DNA of 64,000 bases from Camellia lanceoleosa (lineage: Eukaryota; Streptophyta; Magnoliopsida; Ericales; Theaceae): positions 44,535,932 to 44,599,931 of the forward strand of contig CM045760.1 in NCBI GenBank assembly GCA_025200525.1, read 5' to 3'. Numbering within the stretch: position 1 is the stretch's first letter; each line of letters opens with the position of its first letter. The notes below the pieces were generated by a model, which saw only the letters and a list, made by a program, of their open reading frames with translations, did no database searches and had not been told where the DNA came from. Made by a program: the position numbers and the translations under genes. Below are positions 46,782-57,545 of this stretch, piece after piece.

Positions 46782-48250
46782 GAAAAATAATTATTGAATT
46801 AATTGGCATTAACTCATTCAATTGAACAAATTCATAATTTTTCCTATAAAAATATAACACATGACGTCATATGCACATTTTCATTAAAAAAATTACATAT
46901 AATTGTAATTAATTAGATCAAGTTAAGACAAAATCATAAATTTAAAGTCAAAATCGAGCCAATTAAAACTATAAATATCAAAATGATACATTAAACAAAA
47001 TATAGAGACTATTGAAGAACTTATTGAAAATTTTATTATGGTTTTTACTCCGTCAAAGGTTCATTTCCCACTTTTTGATAACATTCCATTTGTTTGCTTT
47101 CATAATACATTGAATTTTGTTATAATGTGATCTATCCATTATATGTAATTAACATTTTGAACGATAATTGACAAAAAGACCACATTGCAACAAAATTAAA
47201 AGTGTAAAAGTTAAATTGTTTAAATTGAAACTGCGGAGATTAAAATGACATTTTACTCAAATTATAGAAACAATTAGTTTAATTTATCTTTTGTAAAATA
47301 ATGGCATATTATTTAATATTTGAGCATGTTATGATCATATTGTGAATGATAACAAAGTTTATAGCAGTTGTGGTTCCAAACCGAACCGAATCACATTTTC
47401 ATGGTTCAATATGGTTCGTATTTAAGATTTTCATGATTCGATTAGACTTCAAATTTCTTGAAATCATAAGTAATAATTGGGTCTTAGTTTACTTCAAAAC
47501 CTAACCGTGTTCATCCTAGATATTGCAACTACAAAAAATGTAGAAAGTTAACTTACAATTGAAATTGAAAAGAGTAAAGTGAGATTTTAGTAAAAATGTA
47601 GAAGTAGAAAATGTAATTTAGCCTTCTTTTAAGGGGCAAATTAGGCCCCAATTAAATTTTCAAAAAATAATTACATATTTATTATAAAAAAAAATTAAAA
47701 TTTTAATTAATTTTTTTATATAAAATTTATCACTAATATATATATATATATTTATAGAGTGTGGTCAGTGCAAACGAAGCTGTGTGGCGTGAAGTACTGA
47801 GAATGAAAGAGGTACAGAATTTTCTGCTGGAATTCAACCTAGGTTTTTTTTCTTATTTATTTACAATTTCTTAATTTTTTATGGGTAAATAGTTTCAGTA
47901 TGAATAATTTGAATTTTATATTATTAATTTTGTTACAATGTGATTCCTCCGTCGCTCAAAGGACTCAAGTAGAATTCAAATCAAATAAATTACACTTGTG
48001 GCCCCTATAAGTTCTTTTAAATTTTACTTCGGTTTATCTAGTTTTTTATAAGTGATATTTTTCCGTTCAAAATATCAATAGCGCAAGATGGTGAAACCAC
48101 ATTGTAACAAAATTAAAAGTGTATGATTTAAATTGTTTAAATTAAAATCACAAGAACCAAAAATATATATATAATTATACTTATCTCATTTTTTATTTAT
48201 TTATTTTAAACAAAGGGAGCTGCCAAAGGACATTTCCAAGAAGAGAAATA
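46782..48250. other. AT-rich intergenic DNA
   Basis: A TA/AT tract lies at 47736-47753, and AT-rich sequence continues with no recognisable domain or element termini. Confidence 0.5.
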
Positions 48251-48574
48251 ATGAGGAGGAATACAGGAAGAACTCCAATGTGTGGGTGTGGGATAAAGAT
48301 AAGCATAAGCATAAGCATAAGCATAAGACCAATGCTATTGAAAATTGCTGAAGCACTGAGAAATAAACTTGGATCATTTCTTGAAGAGGTTAACTCATCT
48401 TCCTCTATGTGCACCGATGACGATGTAGTTTTTCGCCTCATCCTCACCGTCACTGCCTTAATCTTGGAAGTCGTTCTTCGCCGCTTAGAAAGACTTTCAC
48501 TCTCTTTTAACTCTCCTGGTCCTGTTCCTCCTACTCCTACTGCTGTTCATGGTTTGGGAGAAGGAGAAAATTGA
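48251..48574 (+). CDS. Hypothetical 107-residue ORF
   Basis: Starts at ATG 48251. Residues 19-26 come from an AAGCAT microsatellite (48301-48330). The later part has balanced composition: MLLKIAEALRNKLGSFLEEV, an acidic CTDDDVV stretch, then a hydrophobic segment RLILTVTALILEVVLRRLERL that could be a membrane or amphipathic helix, and a Pro-rich tail. No family is recognised and no TATA box or intron is evident. It could be a real small gene, an exon relic or a chance frame. Confidence 0.3.
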   Translation: MRRNTGRTPMCGCGIKISISISISIRPMLLKIAEALRNKLGSFLEEVNSSSSMCTDDDVVFRLILTVTALILEVVLRRLERLSLSFNSPGPVPPTPTAVHGLGEGEN

Positions 48575-49898
48575 ACAATTAAAGTGGCAGGTACAAACAC
48601 AGAAATCGATCACGGAATCGAACACAAAATGTATACATATGGACAAGATTTGACAAATTTTGTAAAATCTGATTTATTTATGTGTATTTTGTATTCCTTT
48701 CTGTATTTAGTTTCTTTTTGTCTTTGATAAATTAAAGATTGATAAAAGTTTTTTTTTTTTTTTTTTTTTTTTTTGAATTTTGAACAAACATAAGCTGGGA
48801 AAAATATTGATGAAGTTTTTTTTGTTGATATTGAGGCCTAAATAATTGAACAACCCTAGTTAGGAGCCAAGCACGTCTACTAGACTTGGCAACCATTGAA
48901 GTCATTGGGGACTGATTGCTCATTTTATTCAAAGTGCAAGACTATATATATATAATATTAGGATTTGCTTACAAAACTTGAAATATGCCATCTGCAAAGT
49001 TCTTTACTATTGTAAAATAAAGTGTATGAATTAGATTTAAACTTTTTGAGTACTCTTGCGCTTTTTTGTTTTCTCCTATTTTGTGACAAAATTCAATAGC
49101 TGAAAAGAAATCCATTGAATATAACAACTTCTAATTCAATGCTATGACAACCTTTTACGCCGGGGTTGAAGGTTTGTACAGATTTAGCTTTTATATAAGC
49201 TAACTTATAAGTAATACCAAAAGATACCATAGTCAAGCCCTTTGTTAAAATATGTAAGTTCACAACACTTCTATGGTAGACACTAACCCAATAATAACCC
49301 AACACTTCTATGGTAGACACTAACCCAATAATAACCCTTGCTTTTATGATGGTTCCTCTCTATGGACAGTAAAATTTATGGTCACATAGCCAAACCCTTT
49401 GTTAAAAGGTGCAAGTCATAACAATACCACCACCTCTGCAGTCAACTTCCATGTTGGCTGGCCTACACTACAATAACCCTTTCCTTGCTTAAAGTAAGCA
49501 AATAATGACTACTAGGGTACGATATTTCTGACGACAATGTAATCATCTTACATCTCCTTCAACACAAATCTTTTGTTAAGCACAGTAATGTATGAAAGTA
49601 AAATAAATCAATCCAAAAAGATTCAAAAAGATTTTGACTACTTGTGGCTATAAAATTCAGACCACCTAGGGTTACCTCAACCAATGGTTTCAGGAGGCAC
49701 CAAATGATTCTGTTATTGTGAATCTATTAAAATTCTGTGGGGAATTTGGATTCACCAAAATAAGGCAGCATTTAATCAAACAATTGAGGACCCATCCTCG
49801 GTCATTCAGTTCATCTCTTCACTAGTCCACCCATAGGAATACAGTCAAGGAGTTAACGGACAGCCATGACCATGTGTTACCAACTGCGGAATTTAATG
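48575..49898. other. Intergenic DNA
   Basis: T homopolymer at 48750-48774. A near-exact ~44-bp direct repeat containing CACTTCTATGGTAGACACTA occurs at 49264 and 49304. No gene was recognised. Confidence 0.5.
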
Positions 49899-49903
49899 GA
49901 CAT

Positions 49904-50103
49904 TGTAGAAATATTTAATATATAGGGAAAGAGAGAGAGAATCAATTATGTATGTATTGATGTATTATTGATGGTTTTTAATATGTTTACAATGATTCCT
50001 ATATATAGAAGAGTAGAGTAGGTGAGTGTGTAGTAGGTGTGTAGTAGGTAGAGTAGGTGGTAGTGGTAGGTGGAGTAAGTAAGTGGAGTTTTTATATTTA
50101 ACA
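49904..50103 (-). repeat. 3' LTR of the 49.9-kb element
   Basis: Nearly identical to 53379-53576 except for differences in the GTAGTAGGTG microsatellite near its middle. The following CCCCCCTCAAATTC is the complement of the polypurine tract (minus strand GAGGGGGG). Confidence 0.9.
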
Positions 50104-50219
50104 GCCCCCCTCAAATTCAAAGGGGATAAGAACTAACCAACTTGAGTTTGGAGAGAGTAACAAAACAGGAAAATAATCTGACAAATAAAATAAAAGTGGA
50201 TAGGAGATACTGTATGGTC

Positions 50220-50640
50220 GTGTCAGACCGTTGTAGAAGACTTTATCGCAGACCGATGTAGAAGACACGGGCTCGTGTCGGACCGATGTAGAAGACAGTT
50301 TACGGGGTCATGTTGGACCGTTGTAGAAGACACTATATGGTTGTGTCGAACCGTTGTAGCAGCTAACCGAAAGCAATGTCGGGACAGTTTACGGAGTCTT
50401 ACCAGACCCATGTAGAAGCTAACCGGAATCAATGTCGGGATAGTTTACAGAGTCTTGTCGGACCTATGTAGAAGCTAACCGGAATCAATGTCGGGACAGT
50501 TTACAGAGTCTTGCCGGACCCCTGTAGAAGCTAACCGGAATCAATGTCGGGACAGTTTACAGAGTCTTGTCGGACCCATGTAGAAGCTAACCGAAATCAA
50601 TGTCGAGACAGTTTACAGAGTCTTGCCAGACCCCACAAAA
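50220..50640. repeat. Minisatellite, 56-bp units
   Basis: Units containing TGTAGAAGCTAACCG and AATGTCGGGACAGTTTACAG recur with TGTAG at 50411, 50467, 50523 and 50579, an exact 56-bp period. A more degenerate set (GTCGGACCGATGTAGAAGAC) occupies 50220-50360. The array lies upstream of the promoter of the antisense gene-like unit. Confidence 0.88.
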
Positions 50641-50813
50641 GTCGCACCCTCAAAAGGCGTGCCCAATCTATCAAAAGGCGTGCCATCAAAAGGTGTGCCC
50701 AATCCATAAAAAAGTGTGTCGGACATTATGGCGATGCGCGTGACTACCTTGGCTTGCGTGCCCGGTTTGTCGTCTAGCGTCGAGAGGCGCGCGATGCGCG
50801 TGTCTGCCTTGGC

Positions 50814-50821
50814 TATTTAAA
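50814..50821 (+). promoter_or_regulatory. TATA box of the antisense unit
   Basis: TATTTAAA lies 153 bp upstream of ATG 50974. Just before it, GATGCGCGTG-CT-CCTTGGCT occurs twice, at 50733 and 50793, 60 bp apart. It is a reasonable plant core promoter; no experimental support is visible. Confidence 0.5.
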
Positions 50822-50973
50822 CCAAGACGGAGGCTGAGGCTGAGGCATAACAAACCAGCTGAAACCTCTTCGTTCTCTGACACTCTACAACCAACCCTTA
50901 TTCTGCAGCCGACCCTTTCTGACATTACCAGTCTGAAATCTCTAATTCTCTGAAATACATAGCAACCCAGAAC

Positions 50974-51498
50974 ATGGCTGCATCTCGCCCTCTCTCTCTT
51001 TTTCTGGATCTTAATGGTCCATCGAGCTCCTCTGGGCCAAGTGCCCCTGCTCTTACTCAACCTAGTCTTCCCACACTATCAGTTGAGCAAGTGATGGCTA
51101 CTCAAAATGATATCGAGGCCAACCACTACACGTTGAGGTCCTGCATGGAGACAGTGGCGGCGGTCACTAACCTGTGTCACCGTCTACAAAACAAGACGTG
51201 CGAGGTATACCAGGTCAACGCCCAACTCTCCCTACTCCAGTGCATGTATAGAGATGCACGGGCAGAAATTTGTGCATTGAAGGCTGAAAACAAGGAGCTG
51301 AAAAGGCAAACCATCTCCATGGCTAGATTTAGGTCACCTACGTACCTCACCTTTGATGGCCGGCGGGGAGCCGACTCGCTCGGCGGAAACACTGTGGTAG
51401 TTCTTGGCGGAAGTACTGGAGACGGGCCTTCGAAGATAGACGATAAAAAGAACGACAAAAAACGGAAGAGCTCGGCGACGGAAGAGCCGAGTAAATGA
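50974..51498 (+). CDS. 174-residue protein carried antisense in a retrotransposon
   Basis: Complete frame from ATG (context CAGAACATGGCT) to TGA, with a TATA box at 50814-50821 and AATAAA at 51612-51617. The N-terminus reads [11 protein letters not shown]: an LxLxLxL run, which fits the EAR repression motif of plant transcriptional repressors. Residues 15-36 are Ser/Pro-rich. About residues 50-110 are helical and coiled-coil-like ([13 protein letters not shown]). The C-terminus is basic (KKNDKKRK), as in a nuclear localisation signal. No DNA-binding domain or known family is recognised. It is on the strand opposite to the retrotransposon and richer in GC than its surroundings. It may be a captured host gene or an element-borne accessory ORF; repressor activity is inference. 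Confidence 0.55.
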   Translation: MAASRPLSLFLDLNGPSSSSGPSAPALTQPSLPTLSVEQVMATQNDIEANHYTLRSCMETVAAVTNLCHRLQNKTCEVYQVNAQLSLLQCMYRDARAEICALKAENKELKRQTISMARFRSPTYLTFDGRRGADSLGGNTVVVLGGSTGDGPSKIDDKKNDKKRKSSATEEPSK

Positions 51499-51611
51499 AG
51501 TTGGTGCGTGGCCGTCACCGGAGAAAAAAGAAGAAAAACAGATCCGTCGCCCTTTTTTTTTTTTTTTTTTTTGTTGGTGTAAAAGTGTGATCGGGATTGA
51601 ACCCCAACATG

Positions 51612-51617
51612 AATAAA
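51612..51617 (+). terminator. Possible poly-A signal for the 174-residue ORF
   Basis: AATAAA, 114 bp past the stop codon and in the same orientation. Isolated AATAAA is common in AT-rich DNA, so the assignment rests on position. Confidence 0.4.
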
Positions 51618-52102
51618 AATGAGTTTATTGTGCAAATCCGGATGACATGAAGGTACAAGACTGAACCGAAAAATCAGTTGGAATGAATGGAAGCCTCGTT
51701 TTTTTTTTTTTTTTTTTTTTAAATAAAAGAGAAAAAGTGGGGCGGTGGAAAGCAAAAAATAAAAGTAAAAATAAAAAATTTATATATATAGATATATGTA
51801 TGTATATAAAATAAAGAATGTTCGGGGTGGAAAATATGATGATGGTGTTGGGTAGAGAATATTTTAGAATGAAAAAGTGGATATAATATATCTCTCTATC
51901 TTTCCTGATGAGAAAAAAAACCGAAAATGAAATAATTGATTAAAATGTTTTGGGTCAAAAAGTGGTTGTGCAAGGCACAGGAAAAAATTGATTAAAAAGA
52001 AATAAAGAAGTGGAGGATGGGTTAGAAAGTGGACATAGTGATGGGTGTCTGTGAGTAGACGAGGGGAATGGGGATAGAATATTATTATTGGTGTAAGTGG
52101 GT

Positions 52103-52996
52103 TCAAAAGTGGTGGATGGGGAAAAAGTAAAGGGTGAGAGTGTGTGGAGGATATTTAAAAGATGGTGAGAAAATAATAAAATAAAATGATGATGGGTTTG
52201 TAAAGGAGACAGAATGATGAGAAGGATTTGGGAGAGTGGCTGCTGGAGCCGGCACAGGAGTTGGAGATGTAGGCTTCGAAGGCGTCGTCGTAAGAGGTGA
52301 GGAAGAAGTCACTGTAGACGCCCAAGTTTTGGTCGGAGAAGAAGCCAGAGACTGAGCTCTGACGCCTTTCGTAGCCATGGTGTGATTTTGGTCGATCTCG
52401 ATGGATCGATGCTTGATCTACGAGAAGGCGAGGCCGTGGCGGCGGTAGTGGTGGGTCGCCGTTGCCGGCGGTGAACAACCAGGATAAGGTGATGTTGGAG
52501 GTGTACTTGGGTCGGCAGATTTGCCACGGGGTGGCGTGTGAGGGTTCGGACCTGTTGGGTTCGAGTCGGTTCACAGTCGACTCGCATGTTGGTTGCTGAT
52601 GGTGGTGACCACGGCTGTCTTGGTTCTTGAGATGTTGGCAGGAAAACAGCCGCTCCAATCACCTGGGCGTGATGACATGGTGGATCTCCCGAGGTGGGTG
52701 CAATCGGTTGTGAGGGAGGAATGAATTGCTGAGGTTTTTTTATGTTGAGTTGATGAGGATTCAACAACATCGAAGAGATGGTGCAGATGCTGCAAATCGC
52801 CATGGCATGCATAGTAAGGGTGCCGGATATGCGACCAAGCATGGATGAAGTTGTCAGAATGATTGAAGAGATCCGGCAATCTGACTAGTAGCAGAGTTGT
52901 GGTGGTTGAACTTAACATAGATGCAGAGGATAAGTGGGATCCAACTGTTGTGATGGGATCTTCATCGATCTCGTAAACAGTAGGGTTAACACCCAT
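52103..52996 (-). other. Overlapping unknown frames on the element's sense strand
   Basis: Three minus-strand frames (52996-52571, 52842-52309, 52378-52103) overlap in a locally GC-richer stretch downstream of the PBS, where gag would be expected. Products are Ser/Thr/Pro/His-rich (for example SSPLTTTPSKPTSPTPVPAP) and show no gag signature or zinc knuckle. They may be a degenerate gag, a captured host fragment, or chance frames. Confidence 0.3.
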
Positions 52997-53362
52997 GCCG
53001 CAGAAGAGGCGTTCTGTCCATTGATTTGCTTCGTGATTGGCCGTGAAATGAGGTTTCAGGACTCAAGAGTGCTGAAGAGAAATGGCCTAAAGAAGATGAG
53101 ATTCTTGATGATAAGTGGGTTCAGGACAGTCGAAAGAAAGGTCAAGAACGCGGGTCTCAGTCCGCTACTGAATTGGAAGATAGTGGTGGTGTAAACAAAG
53201 GGCAGTAACAAAATTGGACTGTCTGATTGAATTGGAGGGATTGAATTGACGCAGATCGTCAAGTGAGTATGCGTAGAAAACTCCGGCGGAATAGGTTGAG
53301 GTCCGGCGGGCGGCCAAGGCGAGGTTGCCGCCCGCCGGTCAAACGAAAATAATAGATTCTAA

Positions 53363-53378
53363 CCTTGCTTTGATACCA
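53363..53378 (-). other. Primer-binding site of the 49.9-kb element
   Basis: The minus strand reads TGGTATCAAAGCAAGG directly inside the 5' LTR, close to the initiator-Met type TGGTATCAGAGC. Confidence 0.8.
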
Positions 53379-53576
53379 TGTAGAAATATTTAATATATAG
53401 GGAAAGAGAGAAAGAATCAATTATGTATGTATTGATGTATTATTGATGGTTTTTAATATGTTTACAATGATTCCTATATAAAAGAGTAGAGTAGGTGAGT
53501 GTATAGTAGGTGGTAGTAGGTGGTAGTAGGTGGTAGTGGTAGGTGGAGTAAGTAAGTGGAGTTTTTACATTTAACA
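53379..53576 (-). repeat. 5' LTR of the 49.9-kb element
   Basis: Matches 49904-50103 and is followed by the TSD copy GACAT. The GGTGGTAGTA microsatellite is longer here than in the other LTR. Confidence 0.9.
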
Positions 53577-53734
53577 GACATGATAAATTTATAATTACTA
53601 ATAATGCACATTGGATCCCAGAAACATGCATTAACAGGTTGTTGATTGACGGAGCTTAGAGAATTGATACAAGGCAAGCTGGAGCAGCATGGGTAGGACT
53701 AAACAATAAAGACAATCAGATGGTCAAGCACCAA

Positions 53735-53921
53735 ATATCATTGGGGAAACTACGTGTAGGTGAGAGAAGGGGAAACAAATTACTAACACACGAGGGGTAC
53801 AAGTGTGTCTGTGATGGGGTGCAAATGAAAGATTGTGGAGGTGCAAGTCTCACTTGCATCCCTCATGTGTTGGTAATTTTTTTTTTCCCCCTTTCTCCTA
53901 CCTATGTGCAGTTCTCCCAAT
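53735..53921. mobile_element. Hairpin MITE of about 190 bp
   Basis: TATCATTGGGGAAACTACGTG, GTAGGTGAGAGAAGGGG and TTACTAACACACGAGGGGTA are matched in inverse by the right arm (GATATTGGGAGAACTGCACAT, GTAGGAGAAAGGGGG, TTACCAACACATGAGGGATG). The arms reach about 80 bp each around a centre near 53828. It sits inside the RNase H-like relic. Confidence 0.68.
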
Positions 53922-54336
53922 ATCATTTTATGCACCTTTAGCCCTTTCAATGGAAGCTCGAGCATGTTTTGAATCTTTACAATGGTGCATCCAAAGTTGT
54001 GTTAAAGCAATACAGGTTCAGATTGATAGTCAAGACTAATGAGACAACTAAACAATGTTAATGATGTTGATTGGCATATTAAAACTGTCTTATTAGATAT
54101 TAAGGCTCTATCCCCCTTTCTCCTACCTACGTGCAGTTCTCCCAATATCATTTTATGCACCTTTAGCCCTTTCAATGGAAGCTCTAGCATGTTTTGAATC
54201 TTTACAATGGTGCATCCAAAGTTGTGTTAAAGCAATACAGGTTCAGATTGATAGTCAAGACTAATGAGACAACTAAACAATGTTAATGATGTTGATTGGC
54301 ATATTAAAACTGTCTTATTAGATATTAAGGCTCTAT
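53887..54336. repeat. 225-bp direct tandem duplication
   Basis: 53887-54111 and 54112-54336 are nearly identical (few differences, e.g. CCTATGTGC versus CCTACGTGC). The unit starts inside the right arm of the hairpin MITE and covers part of the RNase H-like relic, so it arose after the MITE inserted. The high identity suggests it is recent. Confidence 0.9.
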
Positions 54337-54372
54337 GTAAATCTATGAATTATGTATGCATTGTAAAGGTAT

Positions 54373-55274
54373 CTAGGAAGGTGGTTCAAGTTGCTCACAA
54401 TGCGGCGAAAGTAACTTCTTTAGGTGGTTCAAGCTGTCAACATCAATCACTTTCTCGCAGATGACATGCTTCGTACTACTACCGGCAATGCTGGGAGGGA
54501 ACATACACCCCTCACTGTTCACCTTCCATTGCCGCACCCACAAATCCAGATATTCAAATTCTAGCAGTTGTAAATTTTTTCTAACCTTCACTTTAATCTT
54601 ACGCACGAACGAGTTCGGACCACCAGATGCCCACCCACTTTCAGCCATTAATGGACAAACAACTACCACTTCAAGTTTGGCACACTGAACAACATCTGCG
54701 ACAACGCCACTCTCAATATGGTGGAATACTGCAAGGACAAACGATACAAGAGAGGCATCCAACACAATGTCCAGACATTCTAACGTGCAGCGTTGTTGCC
54801 CTCCACGTGCGTTGTCCCACAGCCACTCATTCCACCCACAATACCCTCATGACCCACATCCTCTCTATTGAACCACTATGTGACATTATGCACCACTTGA
54901 TCTGCCAACTGCTCTTCAAGAATGGTAACAGTTCTTTGCAACTCAGCATTTTCCAATGCAAGTCTCTTTTTTTCTTCGTCTTTCACCCTCAAAACACTCT
55001 CAAACCCTCCAACCAGATATACTGATTGCATCTCATTCTTCCTCTTCAAAGTAGTAACTTCTTCCTCTAACTTTGATATAAGTTCATCTTTGTCAATGTT
55101 ATGCATTCCAAACTCATGAATGCTCATCGCAACTCGCTTACATCTGACCGATCGGTCATCCATTCCACCAATGGGTTTTGACGTGCCAATTGGCGCACCC
55201 AACTGCTCCCAAACACATAATACATTTGGTCTTAACATGCTACTTTGTCCACACATGATCGATGTTGTAGGCAC
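54373..55274 (-). other. Two unknown minus-strand frames, one coiled coil
   Basis: The frame 55274-54876 (132 codons) gives CVWEQLGAPIGTSKPIGGMD and a clear heptad-type region (DELISKLEEEVTTLKRKNEM, later ALENAELQRTVTILEEQLAD). The frame 54765-54373 (130 codons) has no recognisable motif and overlaps the RNase H-like relic. They lie about 470 bp downstream, in minus sense, of the PBS at 55747-55757. They could therefore be a leader or gag-region ORF of the Tat-like element, or a host gene relic; there is no decisive motif. Confidence 0.3.
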
Positions 55275-55746
55275 ATCACCACCATATTCACTACTCCTAC
55301 TAATGCCATCAGCAATCCCTACTTTAACATCTCATCTCACCTTACACCCTTCGCCTCATTTTGGCCACATGAATCATGACCACTTTCGTTGCCCGTCAAA
55401 TCCATGTGATCACCTGCAACCATATCCTCTACTCTCAATATAATAATCTTGTGATCATCAGCAACAAGCTGACCCAGACTCACCTGCAAACAACAGACAT
55501 GAAATTAATTGATGTTAATATGGTTAAACATTCAAATACCAGAAAACTAACTAGTGTAGCTTGACTTTTAGTGCCCCTTTTCGGAAGACGAATAAGCCCT
55601 ACAATATTGGACTCCCGCGATTCTGAATCTAATCTCACAAGTGCAATGTGAAATAGATAAACAACAAAGAGTCCAAATATGGCAAATCTTTTGAAAAATC
55701 GATTTTGAATAAAAAAAATGTCAAAAATGGACTGCTTTGCCAGATA

Positions 55747-55757
55747 CAGAGTCGCCA
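55747..55757 (-). other. Primer-binding site of Tat/Ogre-like element
   Basis: The minus strand reads TGGCGACTCTG right after the LTR. This motif follows the 5' LTR in many plant Tat/Ogre gypsy elements and is thought to pair with a tRNA-Arg end. It fixes the orientation of the long LTR. Confidence 0.65.
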
Positions 55758-56519
55758 CCTAAATATTTTTGGAAAATTTAGGAAACCCATAACTAATGTC
55801 AAAGGCCACGTGTCTATCATCACCAAGATTGTCTCGGCTCGAGAACTTAGGTACAAGAGGGGAAGGTCATGAATTGAGCACCCCCGCTCACCTGATCAAA
55901 TATCGGCCTCTATTAATCATGAAGTGAATTTTATTTACATTATATGCTTTTGTTTCGATTATTAGACCAACTTACTATGTGATGCACACACACACAGGTA
56001 TAGACTAATTTGCAAGAATTTGAATATTTGGTTCATGTTTGTTTACAAAATTGTTTTAAATATGTATCACTTGAAAAAGTGATCGCATGTAAACATTACT
56101 CAAATTATTCCAATTTAAGTAACTAGCATTCATCCATAGGCATTCAAAACAGTTTATCATTTAAGCATTTATCCTAATGGTAAGCATGCTAGATATGGCA
56201 ACAATCACACGCATGCGACATGCTAAAGCGAGTAAAGGCTCACCTAGTACTCTAAGCCAAAAAGATGAAAGAGTTAGAAAAATGCATGATCCTAACTATG
56301 CAATATGACTAATGCAACACATGCGATATGCAATTACTAAGCTCGGCTACTAATATAGTATATGAATCATTTAAATAGCATATGGTCTAAACACGTATTC
56401 AAAGAATGTTTAACTAACAATTCAAGTTAGAATAATGAACCGAGCCTCAGTGCATGCAATACAAGTGGATACAAACATGGAGAATGCTAAACAAAACATG
56501 ATGCCTTCATCTAACCATC

Positions 56520-57250
56520 ATAAGTAGGTAAATAAAAGAGAGAAAGACGTGGGGTTAGAAGACATACACATTATTAAAATACTGCGCCTTCACACAGAAG
56601 GGTCCGAATGAATAAACTAGATAACTAATTAAAACTAAGCTAATTAATTAACTATTACAAACCCAAATGAATAATGTAGCTAAACTACTTAACTAATTAT
56701 TACAAACCGAATAAAATAATTAGTTAACTACTCTAGCTAATTAAATAATTACAATACGAAACGAATTAGTTATTACAAAGTCACTATTTCAAGCACAACA
56801 TTAATATTAACATCACTTCACATATCCCAAGGATCGAGGAAGGGTTCATGCATAAATGCATTTCTACCCGAAGAAGACCACTATTTTGCTACCAGATACC
56901 TCTCTTGCACAGTAGAACACTTACACTGTTTTTCTACTTCAAGACCAATTTTGTTCTGCTTCAAAAGTACACTGCTAGATTTTGCATAGGTGGCCGGCAC
57001 ATGCCCTAAAACTAACCATCAAAAGTTGGTAAATAAAAGGAAGAAAGACGTGGGGTTGGAAGACATTCACACATACACGCACACTTATTACAACATTTGC
57101 CCTCTCGACGGAGGGTCCGAATAATAAGCTAACTAGCTATGCTAATTAAACTAATTATTACAAACCACAACTAATTAACTAACTTAGCTAATTAATTATT
57201 ACAACACAAATTAAACTAATTAATTACAAAACATGCAATTAAATACAACT
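56520..57250. repeat. Direct repeat inside the long LTR, about 501-bp offset
   Basis: The block GTAAATAAAAG...GAAAGACGTGGGGTT...GAAGACAT...GAGGGTCCGAAT...CTAATTA occurs at about 56525-56760 and again at about 57026-57250. It includes the same run of AACTAATTATTACAAAC phrases. It shows how the LTR grew longer than its neighbour at 60520-62354. Confidence 0.75.
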
Positions 57251-57427
57251 AGCTAGTAAAGCGGTAAAATGGCCTTGCGGGCGAGGGAGGCATGCATGCT
57301 CGGTCGCGTCCTCCCTGAAATCCACCGCCTTGCCTCAAGATGCCTCTGTTTGCACACTTTTGTACTTCTAAAAATTATGCCAACTTCCAGAATGCTTCTG
57401 ACCGACCTTAGGAACATGCTGAGGGAT

Positions 57428-57545
57428 GGTCGGCCAAGAGGAGTGGTCATCGACCAAAGTTGATGGCCATCGGCCACTTTTGATAGCCGATCGGCAGCCT
57501 TGGTAGCCGGTCGGCAGCTTTGATGGCTGATCGGCCACTGCTTGC
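57428..57545 (-). promoter_or_regulatory. 20-bp tandem GGCCGATCGGCC-type units
   Basis: Units begin at 57445, 57465, 57485, 57505 and 57525, exactly 20 bp apart (pattern TGRTRGCYRRTCGGCMRCYT, with one further degenerate unit at 57428). Each carries a near-palindrome such as GGCCATCGGCC, GCCGATCGGC or GCCGGTCGGC. It lies in the transcribed part of the long LTR. Confidence 0.75.

Larger units (their letters stand above)
49904..53576 (-). mobile_element. Non-autonomous LTR retrotransposon (LARD/large TRIM-like)
   Basis: Short LTRs of about 200 bp at 49904-50103 and 53379-53576 start TGTAGAAAT and end TTTAACA. GACAT is duplicated at 49899-49903 and 53577-53581. On the minus strand the 5' LTR is followed by a TGGTATCAAAGC primer site and the 3' LTR is preceded by a G-rich purine tract. 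The 3.3-kb interior has no gag or pol homology. It holds tandem repeats, an antisense gene-like unit (50.8-51.6 kb) and overlapping minus-strand frames of unknown meaning (52.1-53.0 kb). It must have been mobilised by another element's proteins. Confidence 0.9.
53655..54440 (+). pseudogene. RNase H-like (RVT_3 type) domain relic
   Basis: Pieces QAGAAWVGLNN (53670-53705), ALSMEARACFESLQWCIQSC (53940-54000), and DWHIKTVLLDIKALCKSMNYV with SRKVVQVAHNAAK (54290-54410) follow the order of plant RVT_3 RNase H-like domains (AEA-AL-E-L, then DW--LL-DI, then R--N-VAH-LA). These domains occur as LINE tails and as dispersed host copies. A hairpin MITE and a 225-bp tandem duplication break the frame. No RT is adjacent, so it is an isolated fragment. 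Confidence 0.6.

Noticed and set aside
51177..51755. 192-codon minus-strand frame overlapping the 174-residue ORF
   Set aside because: Includes Lys/Phe runs from poly-A/T tracts. The plus-strand ORF has a better start context, TATA box and poly-A signal.
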